Below the pieces are notes generated by a model. It made no database searches. It was not told where the DNA came from and worked only from the letters and a program-made list of their open reading frames with translations. A DNA stretch of 64,000 nt from Embleya hyalina (GTDB lineage Bacteria > Actinomycetota > Actinomycetes > Streptomycetales > Streptomycetaceae), in assembly GCF_003967355.1 (NCBI RefSeq), contig NZ_BIFH01000024.1:186001-250000 (forward strand), written 5' to 3'. A program made the translations under genes and the position numbers. Positions within the stretch are counted from its first letter, which is position 1. Every line of letters starts with the position of its first letter. This document shows, in pieces, positions 9,325 through 16,813 of the stretch.

Positions 9325-9918
9325 ATGGGCCGGCTTTCCCGCGCGCGGGTCCTGGACGCGGCACTCGCACTCGCCGATCGCGACGGCATCGCCAAGTTGT
9401 CGATGCGGCGGCTCGGTGCCGAGCTCGGGGTCGAGGCGATGACGCTGTACTACTACGTGCCGAACAAGGACGCCGTGCTGGACGGCCTGGTCGAGCGGAT
9501 CGTGGCGAGTGTGGCGCCTCGGCCGAGTGGTCCGCGGGCGGTGTGGATGGGCGAGTTCGCCCACGCGTTCCGCGCCGAACTGCTGCGCCACCCGGCGGTC
9601 GTGCCGCTCGTCGCGACGCGCCCGGTCGCGACTCCGGAGGCGTTGGCCGCCGTGGAGCGGGCCGCGGCGGCGCTGGTCGCGGAGGGTCTGGCGCCGCTGC
9701 GGGCGTTCCAACTCCTCAACGCGGTCACCACGTTCGTGATCGGGCATACGTTGGCCGAGCTGGATCCCGAGGGTGCGCGGTCTCGGCACGAGCCACCGGT
9801 CGCGACGGCGGAACTGCCCTGCCTGGCACAGGCGTTGGCGGCGGGGCTGGGCACGCGGGCCGATCACGACGAGCGTTTCGAAGCGGCGATCAAGGCTTTG
9901 TTGGCGGGGATCGAGTAG
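9325..9918 (+). CDS. TetR-family regulator, tetracycline-repressor C-terminal type
   Basis: 197 residues. The HTH at ~residues 5-50 (KLSMRRLGAELGVEAMTLYYYV) with its LYYYVPNKD turn is characteristic of the TetR_C_1 group. It starts 3 bp after the preceding TetR gene. Downstream, at 10096-10143, are two TTTACG/CTTACA-N-TGTAAG sites in front of a small gene; one of these two regulators is the obvious candidate to bind them. The ligand is unknown. Confidence 0.93.
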   Translation: MGRLSRARVLDAALALADRDGIAKLSMRRLGAELGVEAMTLYYYVPNKDAVLDGLVERIVASVAPRPSGPRAVWMGEFAHAFRAELLRHPAVVPLVATRPVATPEALAAVERAAAALVAEGLAPLRAFQLLNAVTTFVIGHTLAELDPEGARSRHEPPVATAELPCLAQALAAGLGTRADHDERFEAAIKALLAGIE

Positions 9919-10095
9919 GCGTTTCCGGGGGCGGGCGTCTGCGGGGCGGACGGTCCGGCGCCGTACCGGGGTCCTGGTGCGGCCGCGTGGTTCGCCGCCG
10001 ACCATCGCTCCTGTCGGCAGGTGGACGCGTGGAGGTCGTCGCACACGTATGTCGCCGGTTCGGCGGATCGGTCCGAGGCCCGGCCCTTGACCATT

Positions 10096-10143
10096 TTTAC
10101 GCTGTAAGACAAGCTGTGAACGCGCCGCTTCTTACACTGTAAG
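10096..10143. promoter_or_regulatory. Paired operator-like inverted repeats
   Basis: CTTACACTGTAAG (10131-10143) is a perfect inverted repeat (CTTACA-C-TGTAAG). TTTACGCTGTAAG (10096-10108) shares its right half and spacing. The centres are 35 bp apart, and a TTGACC hexamer lies just upstream at 10087-10092. The sites sit between the TetR pair and the small gene at 10193. They are in the size range of TetR operators. Confidence 0.6.
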
Positions 10144-10192
10144 AGGCGGTCGGACCCGACGGCGAAAGCACGGAAACGAGGGGAACGCGGCG

Positions 10193-10516
10193 ATGCTCAT
10201 CGGTGCGATGGTGCGGCGGCTCAACGACGGCGTGGACTACGCGACCTTCCGCGACGCATGGCTCCCGGACGAGCGCTTCGAGGGCGACCCCCGACGCGTG
10301 CTCAGCGCGATCGACCTGGCCGATCCGCAGCAGTTGTTGACCATCGCCATGATCGACGCGACGCCCGAGGAGATCCCGGGATGGGTGGCCCGCATCGGGG
10401 CGAGCGAGCGGCGTCGGGCGGAGCGGATCAGGGGGCTCGTCGGTCCGTGGCAACTCGATGCCACCTACCGGGTCGTCGGCGACGACGACCTCGCCGCCGG
10501 GGCGATCGCGCGCTGA
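10193..10516 (+). CDS. Small conserved hypothetical protein
   Basis: 107 residues; ATG 10193 with GAGGGGA at the right distance. The start (MLIGAMVRRLNDGVDYATFRDAWLP) reads like a dimeric ferredoxin-like (ABM/EthD-style) fold in which a strand leads into an FRDAW helix. No catalytic residues are recognisable. It lies behind paired operator-like repeats and two TetR genes, so it is likely inducible, perhaps with a role in handling the inducer; this last point is inference. Confidence 0.65.
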   Translation: MLIGAMVRRLNDGVDYATFRDAWLPDERFEGDPRRVLSAIDLADPQQLLTIAMIDATPEEIPGWVARIGASERRRAERIRGLVGPWQLDATYRVVGDDDLAAGAIAR

Positions 10517-10642
10517 CGGTCCGGCCCGGTCCGGCGCACCGCCCCGACGCACCGCGCCGACGTACCGCCCCGACGCACCGCCCCGGCACACGGACGCGAA
10601 AACTTTTGTGCCGTGGTCGTGTTCCCCTGCTAGCGTCGCGGC

Positions 10643-11389
10643 GTGGCGAAATTGAACCAGATCATCGCGGTGGAGAAGGGCGTCAAGACCAAGTCCTTCC
10701 AGGAATTGACGGATGCTCACCAGCGGGTCCAGAAGGGCGCGTTGTTGTCGGGTATCTCGCGCACCTACCAGCCCAAGGACGAGGAGGGCGAGCAACTGCC
10801 GCCCGAGTCGACCCGGGTGCAGGTCAAGGGCGAGGAGGTGCTGCGTTCCGTCACCGGCACGCTGACCCGCCTCTTCGACGTGACCGCGACCAAGGACTGG
10901 GCCAACTGCGAGGCGCGCGCCGACGTGGTCGTGGACGGTACGTCGTTGCTGCGCGACGTCCCGGTGTCGTACCTGCTCTTCCTGGAGAAGCAACTGGTCG
11001 ACGTACACACCTTCGTGCGCAAGCTGCCGATCCTGGACGCCGCCGAGACGTGGACGCTCGACCCCTCCACGGACTCCTGGCGCACCGAGCCGGTGCGTAC
11101 CGTGCGGACCAAGAAGGTCCCGCGCAACCACGTCAAGGCCGAGGCGACGGAACACCACCCGGCCCAGGTCGAGATGTACTTCGAGGACATCGCCGCCGGC
11201 TACTGGACCACCGTCAAGTTCTCGGGCGCGCTGCCCGCCCGCCGGGTGAACGAACTTGTCGAGCGGGTCGAAAAGCTGCAGCGGGCGGTGAAGTTCGCGC
11301 GCGAGGAAGCCAACGGCGCGGAAGTGACGGACCGTCGGATCGGCGACGCGGTCTTCGGCTACCTGCTCGGCAACGGCCAGGGCGAGTAG
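10643..11389 (+). CDS. Conserved hypothetical protein preceding tRNA-like elements
   Basis: 248 residues, charged, no membrane segment. GTG 10643 has no ribosome site, but TAGCGT lies at 10631-10636, so transcription probably starts at or next to the GTG (leaderless mRNA). The sequence (MAKLNQIIAVEKGVKTKSFQ; YLLFLEKQLVDVHTFVRKLP) resembles a conserved actinobacterial family of unknown function. Its stop codon lies inside the 5' part of a tRNA-like sequence, and three such elements follow directly. That position suggests, but does not show, a link to RNA. A stable hairpin follows the stop. Confidence 0.75.
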   Translation: MAKLNQIIAVEKGVKTKSFQELTDAHQRVQKGALLSGISRTYQPKDEEGEQLPPESTRVQVKGEEVLRSVTGTLTRLFDVTATKDWANCEARADVVVDGTSLLRDVPVSYLLFLEKQLVDVHTFVRKLPILDAAETWTLDPSTDSWRTEPVRTVRTKKVPRNHVKAEATEHHPAQVEMYFEDIAAGYWTTVKFSGALPARRVNELVERVEKLQRAVKFAREEANGAEVTDRRIGDAVFGYLLGNGQGE

Positions 11390-11506
11390 AATTCGAGAAT
11401 CCCCCGACCGGAGGGTCGGGGGTGCGCGAGGAGCGCAAGCTGAAACTGAAGCTTGTCGTGACGAACGCGGGTAACGGTGGAGGTTCGAATCCTCCCCCTG
11501 GCACCA
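11376..11506 (+). other. tRNA-like element 1 with intact T-arm and encoded CCA
   Basis: The 3' part is textbook tRNA: GGAGG-TTCGAAT-CCTCC (11479-11495), then CCCTGGC and ACCA (ending at 11506). Its 3' acceptor strand pairs perfectly with GCCAGGG at 11376-11382, inside the end of the preceding gene, or with two G-U pairs to GTCGGGG at 11415-11421, which would give a 92-nt body. In the second reading a D-like hairpin TGCGC-GAGGA-GCGCA (11423-11437) and an AAGCT/AGCTT hairpin (11437-11454, 8-nt loop GAAACTGA) follow. The anticodon loop lacks U33 and no standard anticodon is evident. Either a degenerate tRNA or a tRNA-mimicking RNA. Confidence 0.45.
11401..11422 (+). terminator. Perfect 9-bp hairpin after the conserved gene
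   Basis: CCCCCGACC (11401-11409) and GGTCGGGGG (11414-11422) flank a GGAG loop, 12 bp after the stop codon. There is no T-tract, so it may be a GC-only terminator, an mRNA 3' end stabiliser, or part of the adjoining tRNA-like fold. Confidence 0.5.
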
Positions 11507-11509
11507 CGA

Positions 11510-11647
11510 GCCGGGGTGGCCCAAGTCGGCAGAGGCAGCCCGCGATCAATCTCAGACTCTTGCTCCAGACTCGGCATCGCCGCCCATCGCCGGATCGACC
11601 GGACGGGGCTCCAGTCGTCGGTTGCTGGTTCGACTCCAGCCCGGGCC
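11510..11647 (+). other. tRNA-like element 2, class II-like, with oversized anticodon region
   Basis: It begins GCCGGGG-TG-GCC-CAAGTCGGCAGA-GGC (11510-11536), a convincing acceptor strand plus the 3-bp D-arm with GG found in long-variable-arm tRNAs. It ends with GCTGG-TTCGACT-CCAGC (11624-11640), a canonical T-arm. The acceptor pairs with CCCGGGC (11640-11646) with one G-G mismatch. Between AGCCC (11537-11541) and its complement GGGCT (11606-11610) lie 64 nt instead of an anticodon loop, including a repeated CAGACTC. It is therefore an interrupted or decayed tRNA. Confidence 0.4.
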
Positions 11648-11653
11648 GCTCGT

Positions 11654-11700
11654 GGCCTGGTAGTTCAAAGGTAGAACGCGACGACTTTCAAGACGACCCC
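11654..11700 (+). other. tRNA-like element 3, 5' half only
   Basis: GGCCTGG-TA-GTTC-AAAGGTA-GAAC (11654-11677) is a canonical acceptor strand and D-arm with U8, A14, G18-G19 and A21 all in place. A loop of the type CTTTCAA (11685-11691) would give anticodon UUC (Glu). However, the flanking GACGA...GACGA is a direct, not inverted, repeat, and no T-arm or 3' acceptor strand follows. A tRNA fragment; no CDS is seen in 11701-11836. Confidence 0.4.
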
Positions 11701-11836
11701 GGTCCTTAAACGTGCCGGCGTGCCCGATAGGGCGGCACAGCGGGCCTCCGCGGGCAGGCTAGCCCCGCGGAGGCCCACCCTCGATCACGGTTTCCCCGAC
11801 CGCGCGTCGACGGCGACGGGTCGAGCCGATGTCGGC

Positions 11837-12577
11837 TCAGATCTTGGTCAACTCGCGCCAGCGGTTCAGGACTTCGGGGTCGCCGTCGAGGTGGCAGCCG
11901 GTGGTGTCGGCCCGGTTCCACAGCAGCAGGTACAGCCTTTCGGCCGGGCCGGACACCGTGAGGTCGGCGGGCTCGGCGGCGGCTACGACGCGTCGGTCGG
12001 CGGTGCCGATCCGCATCGTCCAGGCGGCCGAGGCGTCGTCCGGGGTGATCGCGATGCTCAGCGGCGGGTCGGCGACCGCCTTGTTCCGGACGTGGGTGAG
12101 GAATCCGCAGAGCAGTTCGTCGATTCCGTCGGCGGCGAAGTCCGCGGGCACGGTGGAGGGCAGACCGGCCGCGAGTTCGGCGTCGACGCGATGAACGGCC
12201 GTCTCGTGCGCCTGGCGTCGGGCCCAGAAGGCGACCGCGGACGGCGCCTCGAAGAAGGTCCACCCCGGGGCGTCGGGGGCCGCCGTGCCGAGCGCCTTCA
12301 GCAGGTCGGCGTGGGTGCTTCGGTACCACTCGAAGAGGTCCCGGTCGGTGGGGGTACGAAACAGCTCGGCGGTGTCCTCGCGGCTCGGCCGTTCGACGCT
12401 GCCGGACCCCACGACGTGCGCGGCCCATCGGTGCACGCCGCCCAGGTGTTCGAGGAGATCGTGCACCCGCCAGTCGGGGCAGGACGGCACCTCCGCGTCG
12501 AGGCCGGCCCGTTCGGCCGAACGGGCGAGCGACTCGCCGTCGGCGCGCAGCATGTCGAGGTGCGTGGCAATGTCCAT
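11837..12577 (-). CDS. Maleylpyruvate isomerase-family mycothiol-dependent protein
   Basis: 246 residues with the DinB-like four-helix metal-binding N-terminal domain of the mycothiol-dependent maleylpyruvate isomerase family. Metal-ligand histidines are seen in DLLEHLGGVHRW (~residue 43) and ARRQAHETAVHRVDAE (~residues 130-145), followed by the small C-terminal MDMPI domain (ADLTVSGPAERLYLLLWNR). Such proteins catalyse mycothiol-linked isomerisation or transfer in actinobacteria; most members have no assigned substrate. ATG 12577. It is divergent from the next gene, and no partner catabolic genes are nearby. Confidence 0.9.
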   Translation of the reverse strand: MDIATHLDMLRADGESLARSAERAGLDAEVPSCPDWRVHDLLEHLGGVHRWAAHVVGSGSVERPSREDTAELFRTPTDRDLFEWYRSTHADLLKALGTAAPDAPGWTFFEAPSAVAFWARRQAHETAVHRVDAELAAGLPSTVPADFAADGIDELLCGFLTHVRNKAVADPPLSIAITPDDASAAWTMRIGTADRRVVAAAEPADLTVSGPAERLYLLLWNRADTTGCHLDGDPEVLNRWRELTKI

Positions 12578-12708
12578 TGGGCCACGTTCTCATGGGGGAT
12601 CGGTGGGGGTACAGGTTCCTCCTCGGGTGGGATCGGTGGGCCGCGGGCAACCGGTCGCTCGGGGCGAATCGCGGTGATGCGTCGTCGGTGCGTCCTATGC
12701 TGGGGGTG

Positions 12709-13194
12709 ATGGGTAACTTCGGTGTATATGTCGTCGCCCGATCGGCGTGGCCCCTGTTGGAATTGCCTGCCGTTCAGCAGGCCGGCGGCGAACCGCGGTG
12801 GTCGGCTCGCGACGGCGACTGGCAGGTGCTGTTGCTGTCGTCGGGATTGGATCCGGGGCCGACGTTGATGGCGGACACGGACGCGCCGGTGTTGACGGCC
12901 GACGTGGTGTCCGGCCACTTCGCGATGATCGACGCGCAGAGTCCGGGTGGCGGCGACGTATGGCACTGCGCGCTCGCGCCGCGCGCGGCCAGGTCGTACG
13001 CGTTGGATCCGGAACTCGGGCCGCCGCCGGAGCGGGTGTTGCCGCGCGCCGTGGGGTGGGCGCGCGAGGCCGGACTCACCCCGGACGAGGCGGCGTTGGA
13101 CACCACGTTGCGCGCGGAGGGGACGCCGGACGACCTGCTGCGGGCCTTTCTGGATGCGTTGGGCTTTCGGTTCGTGGTGGTGGACGGGGGGTAG
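12709..13194 (+). CDS. Conserved actinobacterial hypothetical protein
   Basis: 161 residues starting MGNFGVYVVARSAWPLLELP. A TATGCT hexamer at 12696-12701, just before ATG 12709, suggests a leaderless start; GTG 12706 is also in frame. The protein is soluble, acidic and without recognisable motifs. Similar short proteins with the MGxFGVYVV opening occur in streptomycetes without known function. It is divergent from the MDMPI gene (131-bp gap) and convergent with the monooxygenase gene. Confidence 0.65.
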   Translation: MGNFGVYVVARSAWPLLELPAVQQAGGEPRWSARDGDWQVLLLSSGLDPGPTLMADTDAPVLTADVVSGHFAMIDAQSPGGGDVWHCALAPRAARSYALDPELGPPPERVLPRAVGWAREAGLTPDEAALDTTLRAEGTPDDLLRAFLDALGFRFVVVDGG

Positions 13195-13255
13195 CGGGCG
13201 GGGTGTTCGTCGTCGGGGCGTCGGGGTGCCACAGTGTCGTGGAGCTGCGGGTGCG

Positions 13256-14485
13256 CTATGCGGATGCGGACGGGGATACGGCGTCGATCGTGGCCGGGCC
13301 GTCCGACAGGTAGGTGCTGATCTGCCGTAGCCAGCGGGTGTGGTAGCGGCTGATCAGGGCGTCGGGGGTCAGACGGGACAGGGTCGGCAGGTACTTGTTC
13401 GTCGTCTCCGCGCCGGCGCGGCGGGCGGTCAGGGAGGCGCGGCGGGCGCGGGAACTCCGGTAGTCCGCAAGCGCCTCGGGGATGTCGGTGGTGCGGCGCA
13501 GGGCGCGGGCCAGGGCCCAGGCGTCCTCCAGGGCCTGGTTGCCGCCCTGGGCGACGGTCGGCGGCATCGTGTGCGCGGCGTCGCCGAGGAGGGTGGCCCG
13601 GCCGAGGCTCCAGGTGCGCGGGACCTTGTGCCGGTGGTGGGCGAAGTACTCGACGTCCGCGTCCGTGACCGAGGCCAGCACGTGGGGGACCGGCGCGGCC
13701 CAGTGTCCGAAACGCTTGCGCAGTGCGGCGATCGGCGACGTCGGCGGTGGTTCGGACGGGTCGCGGCGGACGTCGAACCACCATTGGAGCAGGCCGTTGC
13801 CCGCGGGCATCAGGCCGCACATGCCCTCGGGGCCGACGATCATCAGGCCGCGGCGCCCGTGGACCACGTCGATGTCGACCGGGGTGAGCCCCTGCCAGGT
13901 GACCCAGCCGGTCGGGGTGGTGGGGTCGGAGCCCCATACGTGCCGGCGAACGACCGAGCGGGCGCCGTCGGCGCCGATGATCAGGTCGGCGGCCTCCGTG
14001 CTTCCGTCGGCGAAGGCGGCCCGGGCGTGGTCGGGGGTCTGGGTGATGGTGGTGCAGGGCTTGTCGAAGGCGATCGTGGTGGTCGCCGTGGTCGTGTTCG
14101 TGTCCGTGCTTTCTGACTCGGGCTCGGGCTCGGGCTTGGTTCGGGGCGTGGGCAGGGTTTCGGCCAGGCGGCGGATCAGGTCGCGGCGGGGCGTGGCGAG
14201 GTGGGGGTGGCCGTAGCGGATGGCGGCGAGCGATACGTCGATCCGCATCAGGACGCGTCCGTCGTAGTCGCGTTGTTCGAGCAGATCGATGGGTGCGCCG
14301 AGGCCTTCGGTGGGGATTCCGAGGTCGGCAAGGATGCCGGTGCCGTTGCTCCAGAGGGTGAGCGCCGAGCCGGAGGTGCGCAGGGCCGACGCACGTTCGT
14401 AGACCGTGACGTCGTGTCCGTCCGTACGCAGGGCGCGCGCCGCCGTGAGTCCGCCGATGCCCGCGCCGATGATCAGTATTCGCAT
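13256..14485 (-). CDS. FAD-dependent monooxygenase (PHBH fold)
   Basis: 409 residues. The N-terminal GxGxxG (IIGAGIGGLTAARAL, residues 5-19), the middle DG motif (GADGARSVVRR, ~residue 173) and the C-terminal GD motif (LLGDAAHTMPP, ~residue 290) are the three hallmarks of class A flavoprotein hydroxylases. It probably hydroxylates an aromatic or polyketide-like compound using NAD(P)H, or inactivates an antibiotic as in TetX-type relatives. A low-complexity Glu/Thr-rich insert lies near residues 115-140. A TetR gene diverges 95 bp away with a palindrome between, so inducible control is likely. Confidence 0.92.
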   Translation of the reverse strand: MRILIIGAGIGGLTAARALRTDGHDVTVYERASALRTSGSALTLWSNGTGILADLGIPTEGLGAPIDLLEQRDYDGRVLMRIDVSLAAIRYGHPHLATPRRDLIRRLAETLPTPRTKPEPEPESESTDTNTTTATTTIAFDKPCTTITQTPDHARAAFADGSTEAADLIIGADGARSVVRRHVWGSDPTTPTGWVTWQGLTPVDIDVVHGRRGLMIVGPEGMCGLMPAGNGLLQWWFDVRRDPSEPPPTSPIAALRKRFGHWAAPVPHVLASVTDADVEYFAHHRHKVPRTWSLGRATLLGDAAHTMPPTVAQGGNQALEDAWALARALRRTTDIPEALADYRSSRARRASLTARRAGAETTNKYLPTLSRLTPDALISRYHTRWLRQISTYLSDGPATIDAVSPSASA

Positions 14486-14546
14486 GGTGCCACCTCGTGT
14501 GTGGGTGCGATGGGGTCGACCAGGGATTCCGGGATGCCACTACTGG

Positions 14547-14558
14547 GATAGTACTATC
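14547..14558. promoter_or_regulatory. Perfect 12-bp palindrome GATAGTACTATC, candidate TetR operator
   Basis: It lies 23 bp before the TetR start and 62 bp before the monooxygenase start, in the only gap between the two divergent genes. This is the classical position for a TetR site controlling both promoters. Confidence 0.7.
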
Positions 14559-14580
14559 ACGGCCTTGGTAATCTCCTCGC

Positions 14581-15168
14581 ATGGCACCACCCCCCAACAG
14601 CGCCCGTCGGCGCGCCATCGCGGACGGCGCGATCGAGGTCCTGGCCCGAGCCGGCGTACACGGCTTCAGCCACCGCGCGGTGGATGAGGCGGCGGGGCTG
14701 CCGGCGGGCACCACGTCGAACTACTTCCGCAGCCGCGACGTCCTGCTGGGCGCCGCGGCGGAGCGTGTCCTGGAACTGCACCGCGCCGACATGACCGCCG
14801 CACACGAGGCGGTGGCCGGCCCGATCGACCGGGGCGGCCTCGTCGACCTGATCGCGATGTCGCTGGAGTTCTCGGCCACGATCCACCGGGCGCGCTATCT
14901 GGCCGTGTACGAACTGACCCTCGAGGCCACCCGCCGTCCCGAACTCCAGCGCACGCTGGACCACATGCAAACGGAAGCCGTGGACTTCACCCTGGCCCAG
15001 CACCGCGCCCTCGGCCTGCACACGTCACGCGCGGACGTCGCCACGCTGATCACGCTCTTCGCCGGCGCCCTCTACACCCTGGTCACCGGACAGGCCGGAC
15101 CGGCCACGGGCCCGGCGGCCCGAGCACTGGCGCAGGGGATGGTCGCGGGGGTCGCCTCCCTGAACTGA
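14581..15168 (+). CDS. TetR-family regulator of the adjacent monooxygenase
   Basis: 195 residues. The HTH at ~residues 8-52 has the variant FSHRAVDEAAGLPAGTTSNYF recognition region, typical of the subgroup with a TetR_C_31-like C-terminus. It is divergent from the FAD monooxygenase, with GATAGTACTATC between them. It probably represses both and releases on binding the monooxygenase substrate or a related compound. ATG 14581 is the first reasonable start. Confidence 0.93.
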   Translation: MAPPPNSARRRAIADGAIEVLARAGVHGFSHRAVDEAAGLPAGTTSNYFRSRDVLLGAAAERVLELHRADMTAAHEAVAGPIDRGGLVDLIAMSLEFSATIHRARYLAVYELTLEATRRPELQRTLDHMQTEAVDFTLAQHRALGLHTSRADVATLITLFAGALYTLVTGQAGPATGPAARALAQGMVAGVASLN

Positions 15169-15224
15169 GCGGGCTCGCGGCGCCGGGGCGGGCGCATGTC
15201 GGGGGCGGCGTGTTCAATGGAGAG

Positions 15225-15821
15225 ATGGCCACCCCCGACGAGGCGCTCGTGATCCGCGACGAGGACTGGTACGGGAGGGAACTGACGGACACCGCGAAGT
15301 ACACGCGCTCTTCGTTCCTGGACACGGACTGGACCGAGGTCGTCAACGAGGGCGCGGTGTTCGACGAGTGCACGTTCGCGGGCGTGCGATTCAACGCGTC
15401 GCGGCACACCGGAGCGGCATTCACGAACTGCACCTTCAAACGCTGCACGTTCTTCGACACCAGGTTCGTCGACTGCAAGCTGGTCGGCAGCGTGTTCCGG
15501 CAGTGCACCTACACGGTGTTCGAAGTAACGGGCGGAGACTGGTCGTTCGTCGGCCTACCGGGAGCCGACCTGAGCCGGGCAACCTTCACCGGCGTCCGCA
15601 TGCGCGAGGCAGACCTGACGGCCGCCTGCCTGCGAAAGGCCGCGGTAACGGCCTGCGACCTATCCGGCGCGACGCTGCACGGCGCAACCCTCGAAAACGC
15701 CGACCTGAGAGGCAGCGACCTATCCTCCCTGGACCCCCGAACAGTCGACTTCCAGGGCGCCCAAATCACCCCCACCCAAGCCACCACAATAGCCAAAACC
15801 ACCGGCTGGATCGTCACCTGA
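15225..15821 (+). CDS. Pentapeptide-repeat protein
   Basis: 198 residues. From about residue 45 the sequence follows the A(D/N)LxX periodicity (e.g. GADLSRATFTGVRMREADLT; ENADLRGSDLSSLDP), which forms a right-handed four-sided beta-helix. Several faces carry Cys and Phe (ECTFAGVRF, NCTFKRCTFF). Some members (Qnr, MfpA) mimic DNA and protect gyrase; most have unknown roles. ATG 15225 with GGAG just upstream was chosen; GTG 15210 is an alternative. Codon usage near the 3' end is slightly less GC-biased. Confidence 0.9.
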   Translation: MATPDEALVIRDEDWYGRELTDTAKYTRSSFLDTDWTEVVNEGAVFDECTFAGVRFNASRHTGAAFTNCTFKRCTFFDTRFVDCKLVGSVFRQCTYTVFEVTGGDWSFVGLPGADLSRATFTGVRMREADLTAACLRKAAVTACDLSGATLHGATLENADLRGSDLSSLDPRTVDFQGAQITPTQATTIAKTTGWIVT

Positions 15822-15986
15822 CCACAGACGGGCGTTTCGCGGGCTGACAGTGGACGTTCGTCTATGCCATCAGGGCATCGGAGACCATTTCTCCCGCCCG
15901 TATAGCCACAGTTGAATTCCATCGGAAGTCGCTTCACGACTTATTGTAGATATCGACCAGGAGATCTTTTCGTGCCTGCCCGGATG

Positions 15987-16760
15987 TTAGTTGACGACCT
16001 GTAGTTCGCCGATACGAACCGTGGTTGAGTTGGCGCCGGTCATACCGGGGAGGTTATGACGGCCACTGGCGTCGACGTAGTAAGCATCCCAGAACACGGT
16101 TGCAGTGACGGTAAATTTGTCGTCGACTCCACCCTTCGATGTTGTCGTGTACTTGTGGCTGCATGGACCCATTTTGTTGAGATCGGAAGGCTGGTATGGC
16201 CTGCCGGGTCCGTCACACAGAATTTTGCTGCCGTCCCCCATATCCCATTCGATTTTGGCCGAACGTGCAAAGACGGTGACGCTGACGTCTCCTACTTTCA
16301 ATTCCTTGGAAAGCCAGGCCGATGACCAAACGTTTGCCGCCGGGGAGTCGATCCACATCCACACCGGTAGGCCTACCAGACCAAGTTTTCCGTCGGCCGG
16401 ATTTACTTTGATCTGTGGTCTCTCGAGCTTGAGTTGCGCGAGGGCCATGAGGGCCACGTCGGCGGGTGCGATCGGCGGAGGAGCATTGTTGCCCGTCTGG
16501 CCGGCAGTATTTCCCGCATTTCCGCCGATTCCGGAATCCGGCGGGAAGCCCACCTCTCCGGTGCCGCCTTCGGCCCCGCCGCCAGTGGCCCCTCCGGTTC
16601 CACCGCCAGTGCTTCCGCCCGGGACGCGGATATCAATGCAGATGATCAGGTTGCCGCATTGATTGACGTCTGCGTTTGCCGAGGGCAGGACCAGGAGCGC
16701 TGCTGAGACGCCAACAGTGCACGCTATGGCGGCACTGCGTAGGGCCCTACGAGTTGCCAT
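15987..16760 (-). CDS. Exported PKD-like protein of the actinobacterial family misnamed ATP/GTP-binding
   Basis: 257 residues. AAGGAGATGTC before ATG 16760 fixes the start. A signal peptide (residues 1-30, cut after SANA) leads into a Gly/Thr-rich spacer (~45-85). The C-terminal part has the family pattern LPVWMWIDSP, then VTVFARSAKIEWDMGDG (~residue 178), CDGPGRPY and CSHKY. The MGDG core is like a PKD/Ig turn and the paired Cys may form a disulfide. No nucleotide-binding motif is present, so the common database name is not supported. It lies 53 bp downstream of a lipoprotein gene. Its GC content is clearly below that of its neighbours. Confidence 0.8.
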   Translation of the reverse strand: MATRRALRSAAIACTVGVSAALLVLPSANADVNQCGNLIICIDIRVPGGSTGGGTGGATGGGAEGGTGEVGFPPDSGIGGNAGNTAGQTGNNAPPPIAPADVALMALAQLKLERPQIKVNPADGKLGLVGLPVWMWIDSPAANVWSSAWLSKELKVGDVSVTVFARSAKIEWDMGDGSKILCDGPGRPYQPSDLNKMGPCSHKYTTTSKGGVDDKFTVTATVFWDAYYVDASGRHNLPGMTGANSTTVRIGELQVVN

Positions 16761-16813
16761 GACATCTCCTTTTGGAATGTCAGCCATGCATCAGAAATTG
16801 ATGTCTGTCGGAG

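Noticed and set aside
11376-11506. Selenocysteine tRNA
   Set aside because: Length and extra arm were suggestive, but there is no UCA anticodon, no 8-bp acceptor with 6-bp D-stem, and no selenoprotein gene nearby.
11654-11700. Functional tRNA-Glu (UUC)
   Set aside because: The anticodon stem sequences are direct repeats that cannot pair, and the T-arm and 3' acceptor are absent.
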